From Limnoperna fortunei (Eukaryota; Mollusca; Bivalvia; Mytilida; Modiolidae), in assembly GCA_944474755.1 (NCBI GenBank), contig OX104116.1, positions 7,133,547 through 7,197,546 on the forward strand: a stretch of DNA of 64,000 nucleotides, in the 5' to 3' direction. The notes beneath the pieces are model-generated. The model saw only the letters and a program-made list of their open reading frames with translations. It had not been told where the DNA came from and ran no database searches. Below are positions 1 to 12,630 of this stretch, piece by piece. The position numbers and the translations under genes are program-made. Position 1 is the first letter of the stretch; every line of letters starts with the position of its first letter.

Positions 1-2145
1 ACAAACATGACGATACAGCATAAACAAAAAATAATATACAAGTCTAGAAGATTATGCAACGATACAAATGACGGTGTTTCATGTCAAAAATTTAGACAAA
101 GACTGACCAACGAATGGCCTTAGTCATTGAATGTCAATATAAATAAATGACGTAAACAAGTCATAACATATTAATCTCAAACTTTCTCATTTCCAACTTA
201 ACCCAAAATAGTTGCTTTTCAAGTCCGCCAGCCGCGGACGTGCCGTGCTGTTACTTGGCTTTCCTCAAATATTCCAACAAGATGTAATCAAAATTACCAA
301 GGTGACAAATTCCTTACGCCAGACGCGCGTTTCGTCTACTTAAGACTCATCAGTGGCGTTTAACTCCAAATGCTTCAAGTATTTTTTCATTCGGTGATGG
401 AATGATATAAGTCCACTGGGATCGTGTAAAACCACAATACAGGTAGTTCAAAATATTATATAAACGTCTAAAGAGTCTACCAACCAGTGAAGCTTATTAA
501 GTATCGGATCGACAAACATGACGATACAGCATAAACAAAAAATAATATACAAGTCTAGAAGATTATGCAACGATACAAATGACGGTGTTTCATGTCAAAA
601 ATTTAGACAAAGACTGACCAACGAATGGCCTTAGTCATTGAATGTCAATATAAATAAATGACGTAAACAAGTCATAACATATTAATCTCAAACTTTCTCA
701 TTTCCAACTTAACCCAAAATAGTTGCTTTTCAAGTCCGCCAGCCGCGGACGTGCCGTGCTGTTACTTGGCTTTCCTCAAATATTCCAACAAGATGTAATC
801 AAAATTACCAAGGTGACAAATTCCTTACGCCAGACGCGCGTTTCGTCTACTTAAGACTCATCAGTGGCGTTTAACTCCAAATGCTTCAAGTATTTTTTCA
901 TTCGGTGATGGAATGATATAAGTCCACTGGGATCGTGTAAAACCACAATACAGGTAGTTCAAAATATTATATAAACGTCTAAAGAGTCTACCAACCAGTG
1001 AAGCTTATTAAGTATCGGATCGACAAACATGACGATACAGCATAAACAAAAAATAATATACAAGTCTAGAAGATTATGCAACGATACAAATGACGGTGTT
1101 TCATGTCAAAAATTTAGACAAAGACTGACCAACGAATGGCCTTAGTCATTGAATGTCAATATAAATAAATGACGTAAACAAGTCATAACATATTAATCTC
1201 AAACTTTCTCATTTCCAACTTAACCCAAAATAGTTGCTTTTCAAGTCCGCCAGCCGCGGACGTGCCGTGCTGTTACTTGGCTTTCCTCAAATATTCCAAC
1301 AAGATGTAATCAAAATTACCAAGGTGACAAATTCCTTACGCCAGACGCGCGTTTCGTCTACTTAAGACTCATCAGTGGCGTTTAACTCCAAATGCTTCAA
1401 GTATTTTTTCATTCGGTGATGGAATGATATAAGTCCACTGGGATCGTGTAAAACCACAATACAGGTAGTTCAAAATATTATATAAACGTCTAAAGAGTCT
1501 ACCAACCAGTGAAGCTTATTAAGTATCGGATCGACAAACATGACGATACAGCATAAACAAAAAATAATATACAAGTCTAGAAGATTATGCAACGATACAA
1601 ATGACGGTGTTTCATGTCAAAAATTTAGACAAAGACTGACCAACGAATGGCCTTAGTCATTGAATGTCAATATAAATAAATGACGTAAACAAGTCATAAC
1701 ATATTAATCTCAAACTTTCTCATTTCCAACTTAACCCAAAATAGTTGCTTTTCAAGTCCGCCAGCCGCGGACGTGCCGTGCTGTTACTTGGCTTTCCTCA
1801 AATATTCCAACAAGATGTAATCAAAATTACCAAGGTGACAAATTCCTTACGCCAGACGCGCGTTTCGTCTACTTAAGACTCATCAGTGGCGTTTAACTCC
1901 AAATGCTTCAAGTATTTTTTCATTCGGTGATGGAATGATATAAGTCCACTGGGATCGTGTAAAACCACAATACAGGTAGTTCAAAATATTATATAAACGT
2001 CTAAAGAGTCTACCAACCAGTGAAGCTTATTAAGTATCGGATCGACAAACATGACGATACAGCATAAACAAAAAATAATATACAAGTCTAGAAGATTATG
2101 CAACGATACAAATGACGGTGTTTCATGTCAAAAATTTAGACAAAG

Positions 2146-2146
<1 letters not shown>
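1..2146. repeat. 511-bp satellite, four full copies plus a 102-bp partial copy
   Basis: The same 511-bp unit starts at 1, 512, 1023 and 1534. A fifth copy starts at 2045 and breaks off at 2146, where a TA microsatellite begins. By eye the copies show no differences. The unit contains ACGCGCGTTTCGTC followed by TTAAGACTCATCAGTGGCG, a motif I remember from many bivalve dispersed repeats. The array is open at the left edge, so its total length is unknown. Perfect copies mean either very recent amplification or an assembly artefact. No open reading frame or RNA gene was seen in the unit. Confidence 0.95.

Positions 2147-2171
<25 letters not shown>
2145..2171. repeat. (TA)n microsatellite
   Basis: An uninterrupted TA run sits at the point where the 511-bp satellite stops in mid-unit. 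Confidence 0.9.
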
Positions 2172-2176
<5 letters not shown>

Positions 2177-2259
2177 TTGTTATTAAATAATGAAAGCTTT
2201 TTTGTATTTCTTAAAGGTTTGCCTGTTGGAAAATCAAAAGTTTGTGCAAGCTTAGAAAC

Positions 2260-2720
2260 ATCCTCACAAGTCAGGATTTCTGTGTCGATATCTGTCCATT
2301 AAACCTTGACAAACTTAGCTAGGAAATTCCAGGGCTATAAGATTTCATATGATGTCAGACCTTCAAAATATCAGCCAATGAAATTGCTTGAAAGAAACAA
2401 GTGTTTTTCAGTAGAATATGCACATGTCATTCTGACTCATTCATTAGTGAGAAGAAAACGTAAAGCAACTAATAAATAAAACATTAATAACAAACTAATA
2501 TTACTATTTTACAAAATACACTGATTTTCACATGGTCTATGCAACACATCCATTATGTTTATTTAAAATCAAAATTGGGATATGCCCTAATTGAGGCAAG
2601 CTTTTGATTGGTTACATGCAGCTATGATGAAGCCAATCAAAATAGTGACTTCTAACCTATGAATTTCCTAGCTAAGTTTGTCAGGGTTTCGTGGACACAG
2701 AAACCCTGGCTCGTGAGGAT
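2260..2720. mobile_element. Fold-back, MITE-like element with imperfect inverted ends
   Basis: The left end (about 2250-2333: ATCCTCAC..GGATTTCTGTGT, then GACAAACTTAGCTAGGAAATT) reappears inverted at about 2665-2730 (AATTTCCTAGCTAAGTTTGTC, then ACACAGAAACCCTGGC..GTGAGGAT). The arms are about 75-80 bp and diverged. The roughly 460-bp body has no coding potential. This fits a non-autonomous DNA transposon. No clear target duplication was identified. Confidence 0.7.
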
Positions 2721-4062
2721 GGCTTAGAAATAAACCGTTAAATTCTGATAGAGCCATCTGAGTAAACTCGAATCAAGAATAAAAAGATACATTTTTATGC
2801 AATAAAGCGATTTCTGTCAGTTAACTGATTTGGTTAAGGTGGTAGTGATTTTGCCAAAATGGGGTATATTTGACAGGGGTGATTTTACTTTAATGTGTTT
2901 ATTCTCTGATTGAGTCATGTGAGTTAAAATTGTGTATGTTGGAGAGTTTATGGATGAAAGTTTTACATTTTCATATAAATTCTGATAAGACACAGAAACA
3001 ATTTTATTTTTTATTTTTACATACAAATTACATGATGTACATGTAACAAAACAAATTACAAAAACATTAAGACATTACAAATAAAACTGTTAATTGGTAA
3101 CATTGTTACAAGACTATGCTGTGCTGTAATAACTAGGATGCTGCTATCTCAACTTGTCTTACTGCTCACAGACTGGATGTAGTTCATCCTGGAGCACTAT
3201 GTATTGGTCATGTTCATCTACTGCTCAGAAACCAGTCTTTGTTTGTCCCTGTGGTAAAAAATGTCTTCTTGTCTTTTTAAGAACTGGAATCAGAGTGTAC
3301 ATGTATAAGGCAACTTTGGTTTTATGGATGGTCTGGAATTAAAGGTAAGTTTATGAGTCAAAAATTAAAGCAATTGACACCTGAAGAATTGTATTATCAC
3401 TTTGCAACAAACATACAAAAAAAAAATTATATTCTATGCTACAAAGATAGTAAATGTATTGTAGTTTGAAGAAAATCATGTCCTTTTCTTCCTGCCATTT
3501 GTCCTGTTACTTCTTATAAACATTCATGTCAATTTACTTATTATTATTATTCACACAATTATGGGTTTGTAACTTAAAAAAAAAATGTTGAAATTTGTGA
3601 AACTGTAAATTGCAAATCAGCACAATCAACCCTACAAAACTATTAGTCTAAAACACAATTTCTATTTTATTCTTGTGTGTTTTTGACACTTTTACATGTA
3701 GCCTAGCTTCAATGGCTTTTTGTATAAAAAATTGATCAAGCTAGTTTTATAGTGTAAATTTGTAAATTGTCAATATTTTTTGTTAAACTTTCAGTGAGTA
3801 ATTGACTGTTGATGTTTTTGTCTATTGTACACTTGTCATGAATAGGAAGAAACTGCAAACAAGGTAAAAACCATTACTGGTATTTACCAGTAGAGCAATT
3901 TGATGTACTATTTATCCCAATCTCATCTGGTGAAAATTGCTCAAAGTCAGTTATCTTCCAGGTGAGCAATTACATCAAGTAGTTATTTTAATGCATTTTT
4001 TTATAATAAGTAAATATATATAAGTTTTTTTGCATTTTATTATATCTTTAGTTTATTTATTA
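2721..4062. other. Unassigned AT-rich interval
   Basis: I see no recognisable gene or element. A short open frame near 3154-3342 is Cys-rich but starts with TTG, matches no family I know, and is not supported as a gene. Confidence 0.4.
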
Positions 4063-4212
4063 TTAGGGCTTTTCCAGAAAAAAAGGTACAGGGGGGTCGG
4101 AACGCAGGTCATTTTTTTTTTCCTTGGTAGGGGGGGTTGAGGGTATTTCTATTTTGGTGGGTGTAGGTATGTTCTTATTAAAATAATCGCGGTTGTCGGT
4201 GTTTTTCTGTTT

Positions 4213-4557
4213 CTACTTCGCCAAACGCGGTGCTTTCGTCGACGTCCGTGCGATTTTTGACTGACGATTTTGTCGGAATGAATGCAAGGGGAATAACCGA
4301 TCATCATAAACTTTGAATGGTTTACGCCCGAAAGTTCCGAATGGGACTGGTTGCCGAGTTTCTCTAGATTGCTCTGCTGTCTCATTAACCAGATGTTGTA
4401 AAAGCCCGAGTATACCGAAAATGCAACTAAAGGTCAACTTTTTGTCCGATTTTTGTAAGCGTGAGAGCGTCTCAGTTTTCGTTATCGTACCTAGCACTGC
4501 CGTAACATACATCAATAAAATGAAATACAGCAAAGTCCTAAGACAATAACCTGTCAT
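4213..4557 (-). CDS. Hypothetical small protein with signal-peptide-like N-terminus
   Basis: This is an ATG-initiated frame of 114 codons. Residues 1-23 are hydrophobic (RTLLYFILLMYVTAVLG) and look like a signal peptide with a small-residue cleavage site. Further on is RQPVPFGTFGRKPF. A Gly-Arg-Lys after PFGTF resembles an amidation and dibasic-cleavage signal of neuropeptide precursors, with an Arg before the Gln. There is no family match from memory. It lies inside the 42-bp-TIR element, antisense to the SAM-like exon, so it may be fortuitous. No promoter or poly(A) evidence was established. Confidence 0.25.
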   Translation of the reverse strand: MTGYCLRTLLYFILLMYVTAVLGTITKTETLSRLQKSDKKLTFSCIFGILGLLQHLVNETAEQSRETRQPVPFGTFGRKPFKVYDDRLFPLHSFRQNRQSKIARTSTKAPRLAK

Positions 4558-5696
4558 TAATAGAAATTTCGTACTGTATAGTTTTAATTTACCAGCTTAA
4601 AATGCCGTTTGAAGTGGCATGTTTTGATCTGAACTCGGCACTCGGCGGACAGAAAACTCTAAATTAAAAATATAAATAGGAATGGTGACTAATCGCGACC
4701 AATATATTATTAAATCAATCATAATATTACGTCTTCGGTCCAATTTTCAGCTTTTAAAACCACCGGGAACAAATTTGTGTCAGCTTTTTCGGTGACAACA
4801 TGCCGAAAAGGGGGGGGGGGAATAGTTGGAAGCAACTCGATGTACGCTTAGAAAAATATTTAGCATCTGCCTGTCAAAGTAGAATAGATAACGCATCAGT
4901 ACTTATTAAATATATAATATATAATAGTATTACGTCTTTTGTATAATTTGTGGGTCTCAAAGCCGCTTTGAACAAATTTGTGTCGGCTTTTTCTACAAAA
5001 AAAAGGGGGGGAGGCTGAAATACATTTGCAATGTAATGGTAAATTTTTGGAGCTTTGTGTGCATTAGAGAAAAAAAGTGTGGTATAATCATAACAATCAT
5101 TAAAATATATTATAGACATCCCAAATCAACATAATTGTTCAATACATTTACATGTATATAATCAAGACCTGAACAAATTTTTAAACCTTCAATTCAGGAA
5201 TATTAAACCATGTAGACAAATATTCTTGTTTGCCATTGGAAAACAATGTAATAGTTAAGGACAAAGAATTTTTGTTGTTGTAGCATTAAAGACCCTATGC
5301 TTTTTACACTGACAGCAGCTTGTAGGGTTTGTACAGACAAGGAATTCTCAATGTTGCAAATTTTCCTTGCAAGAGTTTCAAAGTCCACATAGTAGACACA
5401 ATGCAAGATACAGTGACCCATAAGCAGAATGGAAACAATGTTTCTTTTTTCTTTTTTGTATTGATTTATTGACTCAATTACATGACACTTATTTCAGTCA
5501 GTATAAATAGTGAAGAAAACTACACAAAACTACTACTTTAAAAGATTCAACTTTTTATAGGCCAGCTGAAAAAAATCTTAATTCAACTAGAAGTTGTGGA
5601 GGCCACAGTATATGAAATGGTTGGTTATAGAATTATAGGCATCATTAAACTGTGATTGAATTTTTCATTCCTTATAGGTTCACCCTCTTAAACGTT

Positions 5697-5718
5697 TGGG
5701 GGGGGGGGGGGGGGGGGG
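5697..5718. repeat. Poly-G tract
   Basis: About 22 consecutive G residues inside the TIR element. The exact length in an assembly is unreliable. Confidence 0.9.
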
Positions 5719-6320
5719 TAAGGGGCTATGTCACTCTAGGTGTAATATGAGTTATTAAATGCCAAAAACATATATCAACATTAAATTATCAACAGACAGC
5801 ACATTTGAAACTATTATATGTCTTACGTACGCAATGTGTACAAATTCACTACAAACACGAAGGCACATGGAGCTTTCCTCAATTCCTGTCAAATTGCACC
5901 ATGTCTTAATAATTCTTGGAAATTTGTTATATACTAGACTTTTAACCAGTCATGCTTAATGTCAAATTTAAACAAACATTTGTTCTTCAAAACGACAGTT
6001 TCATTGATTAAACATGATTTGTGTTCATCAACATTTGAAAACTCGCACGTGTTTTGGTCATGTTGGTAAACAACCTCGTGGCAATCAGTTGATTATATCT
6101 GCGTCACGTACATACAGTCGTGCATCAAAATATACCCTTGATCGATTCCTGTATTACGTATAAATTGTTACATTTAATTTAAGAAAAACTTCACCTCGCC
6201 AGTTTCTCCTGAACTAAACAATTTTTATAGATGGCGCTGTTAAGAAATTTTTGTTTTACATACAGGTAACTTTTATGGCATTAAATTGACCTTTATCTGT
6301 CAAATCGGGGCCTTTGCTCT

Positions 6321-6405
6321 CCTACTGTTGAAGAATTGAGTGTTGACGACGTTTGCCGTTGGTTAAATACCAACGGCCTATCACAATATTCAGATAAATT
6401 TAAGG
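6321..6405 (+). pseudogene. SAM-domain-like exon fragment
   Basis: The frame reads TVEELSVDDVCRWLNTNGLS and then QYSDKFK. This is the N-terminal half of a sterile alpha motif domain: the W-x-V-DDV-x-x-WL and GL-x-QY-x-x-F pattern, with Leu in place of the first Trp. A pyrimidine-rich stretch ending in AG (6332-6333) could be an acceptor, and GTAACT after 6405 a donor, so it looks like an exon rather than a complete gene. The second half of the SAM domain was not found downstream. The fragment lies inside the 4066-6625 element. It may be a captured host exon or part of an unrecognised transposon protein. Confidence 0.5.
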
Positions 6406-6628
6406 GTAACTTTATTATTGTATATTTAATCCTATCTGTGGTTTTAAGATTCGAATATAATCAAATACTCATATTGATGTATCAATTTTATTTTATAGGT
6501 GGGGGGTACTTTCTATAAAAACATTTTCTAGGTTGTGCCTCTAAAAAAATTAAAATTTTAGTGGTGGTACCCCATTTTTTGAGCTGCGTTCCGACCCCCC
6601 TGTACCTTTTTTTCTGGAAAAGCCCTTA

Positions 6629-9600
6629 TCTTTTATTGTAGTGTGCTGATATAGAGCGAACAGGTTATATGGGCAAAACACATCAAAACATTATCATTAT
6701 TTATAATATTTTAGGTGTCACAAGTAAACAGTACAGATAGATAACCCATCAATTAGCAGTACTTCTTCAGAGTAAACCAACAACTCACTAGTTGTATAAC
6801 CATAAGATTCACTCCATAAGCAGGATTTAACTTGTACCACACTGATCCTTTATCCAGTCCTATATATATACTCTGTGTTCAGTTGGGTAGTCATTATAGC
6901 AAGTGTAAGCTTATAGACATTCAATAAAGCTTGTTGACCACAACGAAATATGAAGATTAGTCGTGACATATTTGACCACATCCAAAGTTAACATTGACAC
7001 TCAAGAATATTCAAAACAAAGTTATTCCGAGTTTTCTATGACATATATTCATAAATTTAATAAATAGGATTCACAATTGTGCATACAGTAGAAACAATAT
7101 GACATATTTACTGATTAAAAAAAAATGAACCCAGGATGTATTTTAATAGAAGAAAGAATAAGTAGTCTTAATAAAAATAAAAATAACATTATGAATATTA
7201 CATAAATTTAAATGGCAATATTTAAAATACATATACATTCATTGTAAGGTCATCTCTTTGTAACGATGATTGTAGTTTATAGTTTTTATGTGTAATTTAT
7301 TTCTCTAATTTTTTGGCAGGATGCTGAACAAGAAATATTGCAATGAGGAATTATGCAATAAAAAGTTGTTGTTATAAGAACAGAAAGAAAGTTGTAAGGG
7401 GTAGTAACATCATCTGAACATCTTTGATGTAAGTTACAGTGTGACTCATAAAAGTAGTTAACTGTTCCAATTTTTTCAAGTCCCTTGATCAGATTCTTCT
7501 TTTTTGATACATCAAAAATGCTATTACTGTAAAAAAACATATAATGTCCGCACCCTTTTCTTGGAGTAGAAAATTGCACCTACATGTTTTTAACAAAATG
7601 GCCTAAGATGAACATATCCAAGTCCGACTTGTCCATGCTTTTTAAACAGTTTTAACTGCCCCACTGTAATATATAATTTATTCTGTCAGAAAATATCATT
7701 TATTTTCATAGTTGTATTTATTTTTTGCGATGGATTGTAATAAACAAAAAATATAAATAGTGCATTGTCGAATCATCTATTATGATTGTTGTTAAAATGA
7801 ATACTCTCACATTTCTAAACCAAACCAACTTTTGTCAATTTTCATTTATCAACGAAAACAAAGAAAACAAAAAAGATAACATGTTTTGTTTTATTTTAAT
7901 CTCTCAAAGATTGAAAGATTGAAACAAAAAAAAACCGATCTTCAACAACTTAAGGTTATGCAATGAGTCATTTGTATTTTATGCAAAACATGTTAAACAT
8001 CTGCTGTTTTGTATGCGTTTCAAACTACAATAGTCCCATATAATATCTTATTAGTAAATACATTTACATTGATAATGTTCATGTTACAATTTTTTTTTCA
8101 TGTGAAAAGCAATACAAATATGATATTTTAAACTTGCTTGATTTGAAAACAATTTTGTTATTGCTAATATTTCATAGAAAAACTTCATGAACACCCAATT
8201 TTATGAACTAACTTTTTTGGCTAATAGTTGTAACGGTTAATTTCTGTTTTTTTTTGTCTGTATATTTTTTATTTATGTACCAACTCTTGAAGTAAACCGT
8301 TTCTTCTAATGAAAGTATAATTCTATTACTATTGTATTTGTCCACCATTTCATAGAAGTACAACCTGAGTGTTTTACAAGTTGAAAGTTTATTTAATGCT
8401 ACATCAACAGCATTTTGCCTGTCTACAGCAGAAACTGGCAAATCATGAAAATTAACTAGAGTTATAGATTGATCTGTTATACTTGAATTTGAGGAGCATT
8501 ATATGGAAAGATTGGTGCAGTTGCACCTTTTTCATGATCAGTCTTACTGTAACTTATATGGTCAGGACAGTAGCTGTTAAACACATATTTCTTTGGTCAG
8601 TTAACGCAGTAGCTATGTATAAAAAATTGCTAATGCTTATTGTTTCTTTATCATTGTTTTCAGGAAAATGAAAAACATTTGAGCAGTATGGATTGGTGTG
8701 AGATATAGGAATTGTGTATGTATGATCTTCAGAAGCTACTGAAATGTTTTGGACAATGGTTAAACTGAGTTAAACAAAACTGTTATGTAGCTGTTTGTCA
8801 GTTATTAGTTTTAGGAATTCAGTTTGAAGAAATGTTTAAATTTTTTTCATTTATGTGATGAAAAGTGTTGGACTTTTGGACAATATTGTTATATTTATCA
8901 TGTAAATATGTAAGAAAGTTTTTTAAGTGGTTCAGTTTGGGCCTTTTTAACAATAACTTACACTCCAGGTATTAAGTAGTTTTCTTTTTGTTTCAAAAAC
9001 TAAAGTAAATTTTCTAAATTAATATGGTCAAATGATCTTTTCCAAATTAAAGCTGTTTTGGTAGAATTTGGTATTTTAACATTCTGTTTCGATGAACTTG
9101 TTTCAACCATGTAAACCCCCCTACCCACCCCAAAGCATTGTTTCTTTAAACTAAGTAATGATCCACTCACTCATGGCTGTCAATAGTTTTTTGCTGAAAG
9201 GAAAAGAAATGCTTGTTTAATTTTCAGCAAATGGACTTTTTATGCAATTTAAAACAAATAATTTTTAAGTTAGACAAAATTATGACAGGTTCTATTAGCT
9301 TTTTTTTATATCAGGTGAAAATCTTTGACGTTTCGACAGGAAAAAAGTGCTAATATATATATGCAATACCCAGAGACATGTCCGGTTCCACAAACATGCC
9401 TAATTGTTCAGTCATGACTGATCGCAACAAAAAAACATCATAAAGAATTAAACTGCCATTTGTCCTGAGCAAAAAATATATAATAAAAATTTTAGTATTT
9501 TTTAAAAATATATGGTTAAGGACTTTCATACACAAAGCTAGTGCCAAATGACACATCCATTCATAAAATGACATCTGTCAGTGAAAAACATTCTGATTCT

Positions 9601-10680
9601 TATTAAATATGGTTGCTGAGGACTTTTTATAACTTTACAGTGACCTTGTTGCGATGGAATGATATTGACCTATTACCTTAAACCTAGGCTCAAATTGAAG
9701 CTATTTTCCTATTTATCACTGTAATCATATATGTTTACTATATCTGTTTTCAAGTTGTAAGCAAAAAACCAATTAACCGAAATTAGTCAAGTGCTGTAAC
9801 TCAATAGGGTTCATAGCAGTTTTGAACCAAATGTAACAAATGAAGGTTGTACTTGGAGATAACTCCTCCAACATGAAGTCAAATTCTTTTTCCTCCAATG
9901 TACCAAAATTACCCCTTTATAGGCCAAAATTTTCCACAATATAAGTTATTGCCTATCTTTAACTGTTTCAAAGGAATAGAGATGAAAAGACCATGTAAAT
10001 AGAGAACTTTACCTTGACCTTTAAACTTGTGTTAATCTTGGCTCTGTTAAGCATCCTGTCATACCGCGGTAATACCGCCTTACAGTGGCGCTTAAAAAAA
10101 GGAAAGAAAAAAAATAGTGAACAAGGGGTAACAACCAGCGCCAAAGGCAGAAATGTAATCCCCGCTCGTCCAAGCCATAAATTAATGCATTAACGGTACT
10201 AGCCCTGCCGTAAATGCGCCTCTGCGAGGCTAGGGAGTACCACTTTGTGGCCCTCTTTTTCCGATATCCTCTTCTTACGCCCCCCCCCCCCCCTTCCGAA
10301 AATCCTAGCGAGTCAATGCGTATCTAACTTTCTGTAAGAAGTATAACGACGTGTAAACATGCAAAATATTTTGAATCTCAAATCCGACAGATTTGTGTAA
10401 TTTTACCATCGGAGTTTGTGGAGAATGACTTTTCTTGGCTGGTTTTTCAAAACTGACGTCACAATAAAATTGGAAAATGGAATATGACAAGTTTGTGGAA
10501 CTGGTACAGAAAGTCCCCCTAAGTAAACATTAACACATATGTGCAGGGGGATTTATTTTATTAACGTTCTACAAATTTAAAGTGGATTGTGACATTAAAC
10601 AATATTTATGGTTATTTGTTTGTTTGCTCTTTATTTTGTTTTCTGTCACGAATCATTTAAATGTGATTTATTCGAGAATA

Positions 10681-10685
<5 letters not shown>
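6629..10685. other. Unassigned AT-rich interval
   Basis: No recognisable coding exon, RNA gene or element was found on either strand. There are only short, non-conserved open frames. A more GC-rich patch with a C-run (about 10060-10300) has no recognisable identity. Confidence 0.4.

Positions 10686-10719
<34 letters not shown>
10682..10719. repeat. (ATT)n microsatellite
   Basis: About eleven tandem ATT units. Confidence 0.9.
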
Positions 10720-10923
10720 ATTTCAATCAATCATTTTCAATTGTTTGACATAACTTCTAAGATATGCAGCTTGTCACTCTTGCTTCAAACTGACATCATG
10801 TAACGACTACAGTAACATGATAAGTATGCACATGAAGGTACTTTGGTTTGTACCTGTTATAAGTGATAGTTTGTATTTTATGTGTTAAAATAAATAGTTT
10901 TATACACATGAATATTTTTATTA

Positions 10924-11320
10924 AAGCCCCCACTTGAAAAGGGGGGGCTATGTAGTGATTGGGGGTGTCTGTCCGTCCATCCGTTACACTTTCTCTTATC
11001 TGTGACACCGCCTACATGTACACTACTGAATAGAGTTTAATGAAACTTTCACAGAATCTTTGGCGCATAGTGACATTTTGTCCCTAGTATTAGGCATTTT
11101 GATCTGAATTATATTTGTTGTTTCCCATAGAAAAAACTGTGTCATGTTGTTAGGGGATATATCCATATCCTATCCGAAACTCTACCTACACCACTGAATG
11201 TAATTTGATGAAACTTTAACAGAATCTAACCTTTATTTACTGCCATTTTGCACCTCTTATTTAATATTTTGCTCCGATTGATATTTAAGGTTTCCCATGG
11301 AAAAACACTACTTTGTCATT
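10924..11320. repeat. TATACCCCC/GGGGG-family dispersed repeat, degenerate copy
   Basis: It starts with the hairpin AGCCCCC..GGGGGGGCT, followed by GTCTGTCCGTCCATCCGTTA. Two diverged units containing 'CACTGAATG..ATTTGATGAAACTTT' and a 'TTTCCCATGGAAAAAC' block follow. The same architecture occurs at 15645, 25953, 41201, 44845 and 62420, identifying a dispersed family. Confidence 0.75.
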
Positions 11321-11377
11321 GACAAAAGTGACATGGGAATTTTGATAGCTTCTGCTTATACCGTAAAAGATGTTTTT

Positions 11378-11525
11378 GTTTGTTTCTTTGAATGGTGTTT
11401 CACGCCTTTTTCATCAAAATTATTCGGCTATTTTATTGGGAGAGGAAGTCCGAGTACCTTGAGAAAACACCCGTCATTCGGTTGATTGGAGGCGAGCGCT
11501 CCTTTCCTGCGGTGAGACTCGAACT
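11378..11525 (-). repeat. SINE-body fragment, bivalve V-SINE-like
   Basis: The blocks 'GGTGTTTCACGCC', 'GGAAGTCCGAGTACC' and 'GTGAGACTCGAAC' match the body and tRNA B-box region of the fuller SINE copies at 27161 and 58961. The orientation is assigned from those copies. The conserved body reminds me of widespread molluscan V-SINEs (RUDI-like), which is recollection and not a search result. Confidence 0.6.
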
Positions 11526-11529
11526 GTTA

Positions 11530-12470
11530 TTTTGTTGAAATACTCAAAAGAACTAATATGGTTGTGTCGTTTAAATGCATACTGCGCCCCTTTAAAAAAA
11601 GTCATTAATGCGTCTTCAAGGTTACTTCAGATAATTGTGTATAATTGCATTAAATTTGATAGTAAATTAGTGTATTGGGGTGCTTTGAATTATGATGGAA
11701 GTCCATTGTTACTACGCTACCTTAAGCAATACGGAAGGGGTTCGTTTCGATATAAATCACTTGATATAAACTTACAATTTTGCAACATGATACAAAATAC
11801 GATTCAATACACGTGTGTCTGGTCAGTTACACAATTCTAAGTATTTAGAAACAGGATTTTGTACTAAGCAGGGAATATTCAGCTAGTATGAATTTTCTCA
11901 TATTTTAAGTATGAAAACGATTAACGTGTAATCATTTACTTGTAAAAAAGTACGCCGACCTATATAATTTTACTTTTACACTACACGACATGTTAATATC
12001 TAAATAAGTATTTTTTTACTAGACACTCAAAATGAATGGTTTAATTTCGCCCATATGAAAGATAAAATGTGACGACGTCGATGACGAGGCAAAAAATAGT
12101 AATCAATTCAATGTGCGTTTTCTGAGCTGGCAGTAACAATAAGTATTATCTCGACTATTCGGTTTCCTTGTTTTCTAACATTATTGGTTTTTTTTCATAT
12201 GTGAAAAATCTATGAAAATAATCACAAATTATTCATAATTTCAAATAAATAAAAACTGTAAAATTGGTTTATTCATGCTTCATATAAACACGTAGTGGGC
12301 TGTAGTAATTCAACGTAAGGTCAATAGGCATCAATAAATTATTCATTATAATTTGGAAGTGTATTCACCATTATGGTTTCTTTTAAATATGTGTTTACTT
12401 TGAACAAGACGAAATGCACCACCATATTATGTAGGTTTTTTTAATCTTTTGCATGCTTTCCTTTCTGACT
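11530..12470. other. Unassigned interval
   Basis: A 102-codon plus-strand frame (11532-11840) resembles nothing I recognise, and its composition matches the surrounding non-coding DNA. No other feature was seen. Confidence 0.35.
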
Positions 12471-12475
12471 TTTTT

Positions 12476-12630
12476 TAGATTGATTGAATTGTGTTTTAAC
12501 GCCACTTTCAGCAATTTTTCAACTATTTCATGGCGTCCAGTTTTTATTGGGGGGGGGGGGGGGGGGAAGCCGGAGTACCCGGAGAGAACCCCCGACCTGC
12601 GGTAGGAAAACTGGCAATCCTTGTTAGACT
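12476..12630 (-). repeat. SINE-body fragment with poly-G expansion
   Basis: It contains 'TTAACGCCACTTTCAGCAAT', 'ATGGCGTCCAGTTTTTATTG', a G tract of about 17, 'AAGCCGGAGTACCCGGAGA' and 'AAACTGGCAATCCTTGTT'. These are the same body blocks as the SINE copies at 27161 and 58961. The tRNA head is missing. Confidence 0.65.

Larger units (their letters stand above)
4066..6625. mobile_element. 2560-bp DNA transposon-like element with perfect 42-bp terminal inverted repeats
   Basis: Positions 4066-4107 (starting GGGCTTTTCCAG) and 6584-6625 (ending CTGGAAAAGCCC) are exact reverse complements over 42 bp. Both sides are flanked by TTA (4063-4065 and 6626-6628), a 3-bp target duplication. TTA fits the TWA preference of PIF/Harbinger elements, but no Harbinger transposase or Myb-like protein is visible, so the superfamily is only inferred. 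The interior includes a diverged duplication (about 4700-4825 against 4900-5020), a poly-G tract, a minus-strand 114-codon ORF and a plus-strand SAM-like exon. It could be a non-autonomous element that captured host sequence. Confidence 0.85.

Noticed and set aside
11532..11840. 102-codon ORF
   Set aside because: There is no recognisable motif, its composition matches the surrounding non-coding DNA, and no splice or regulatory context was seen.
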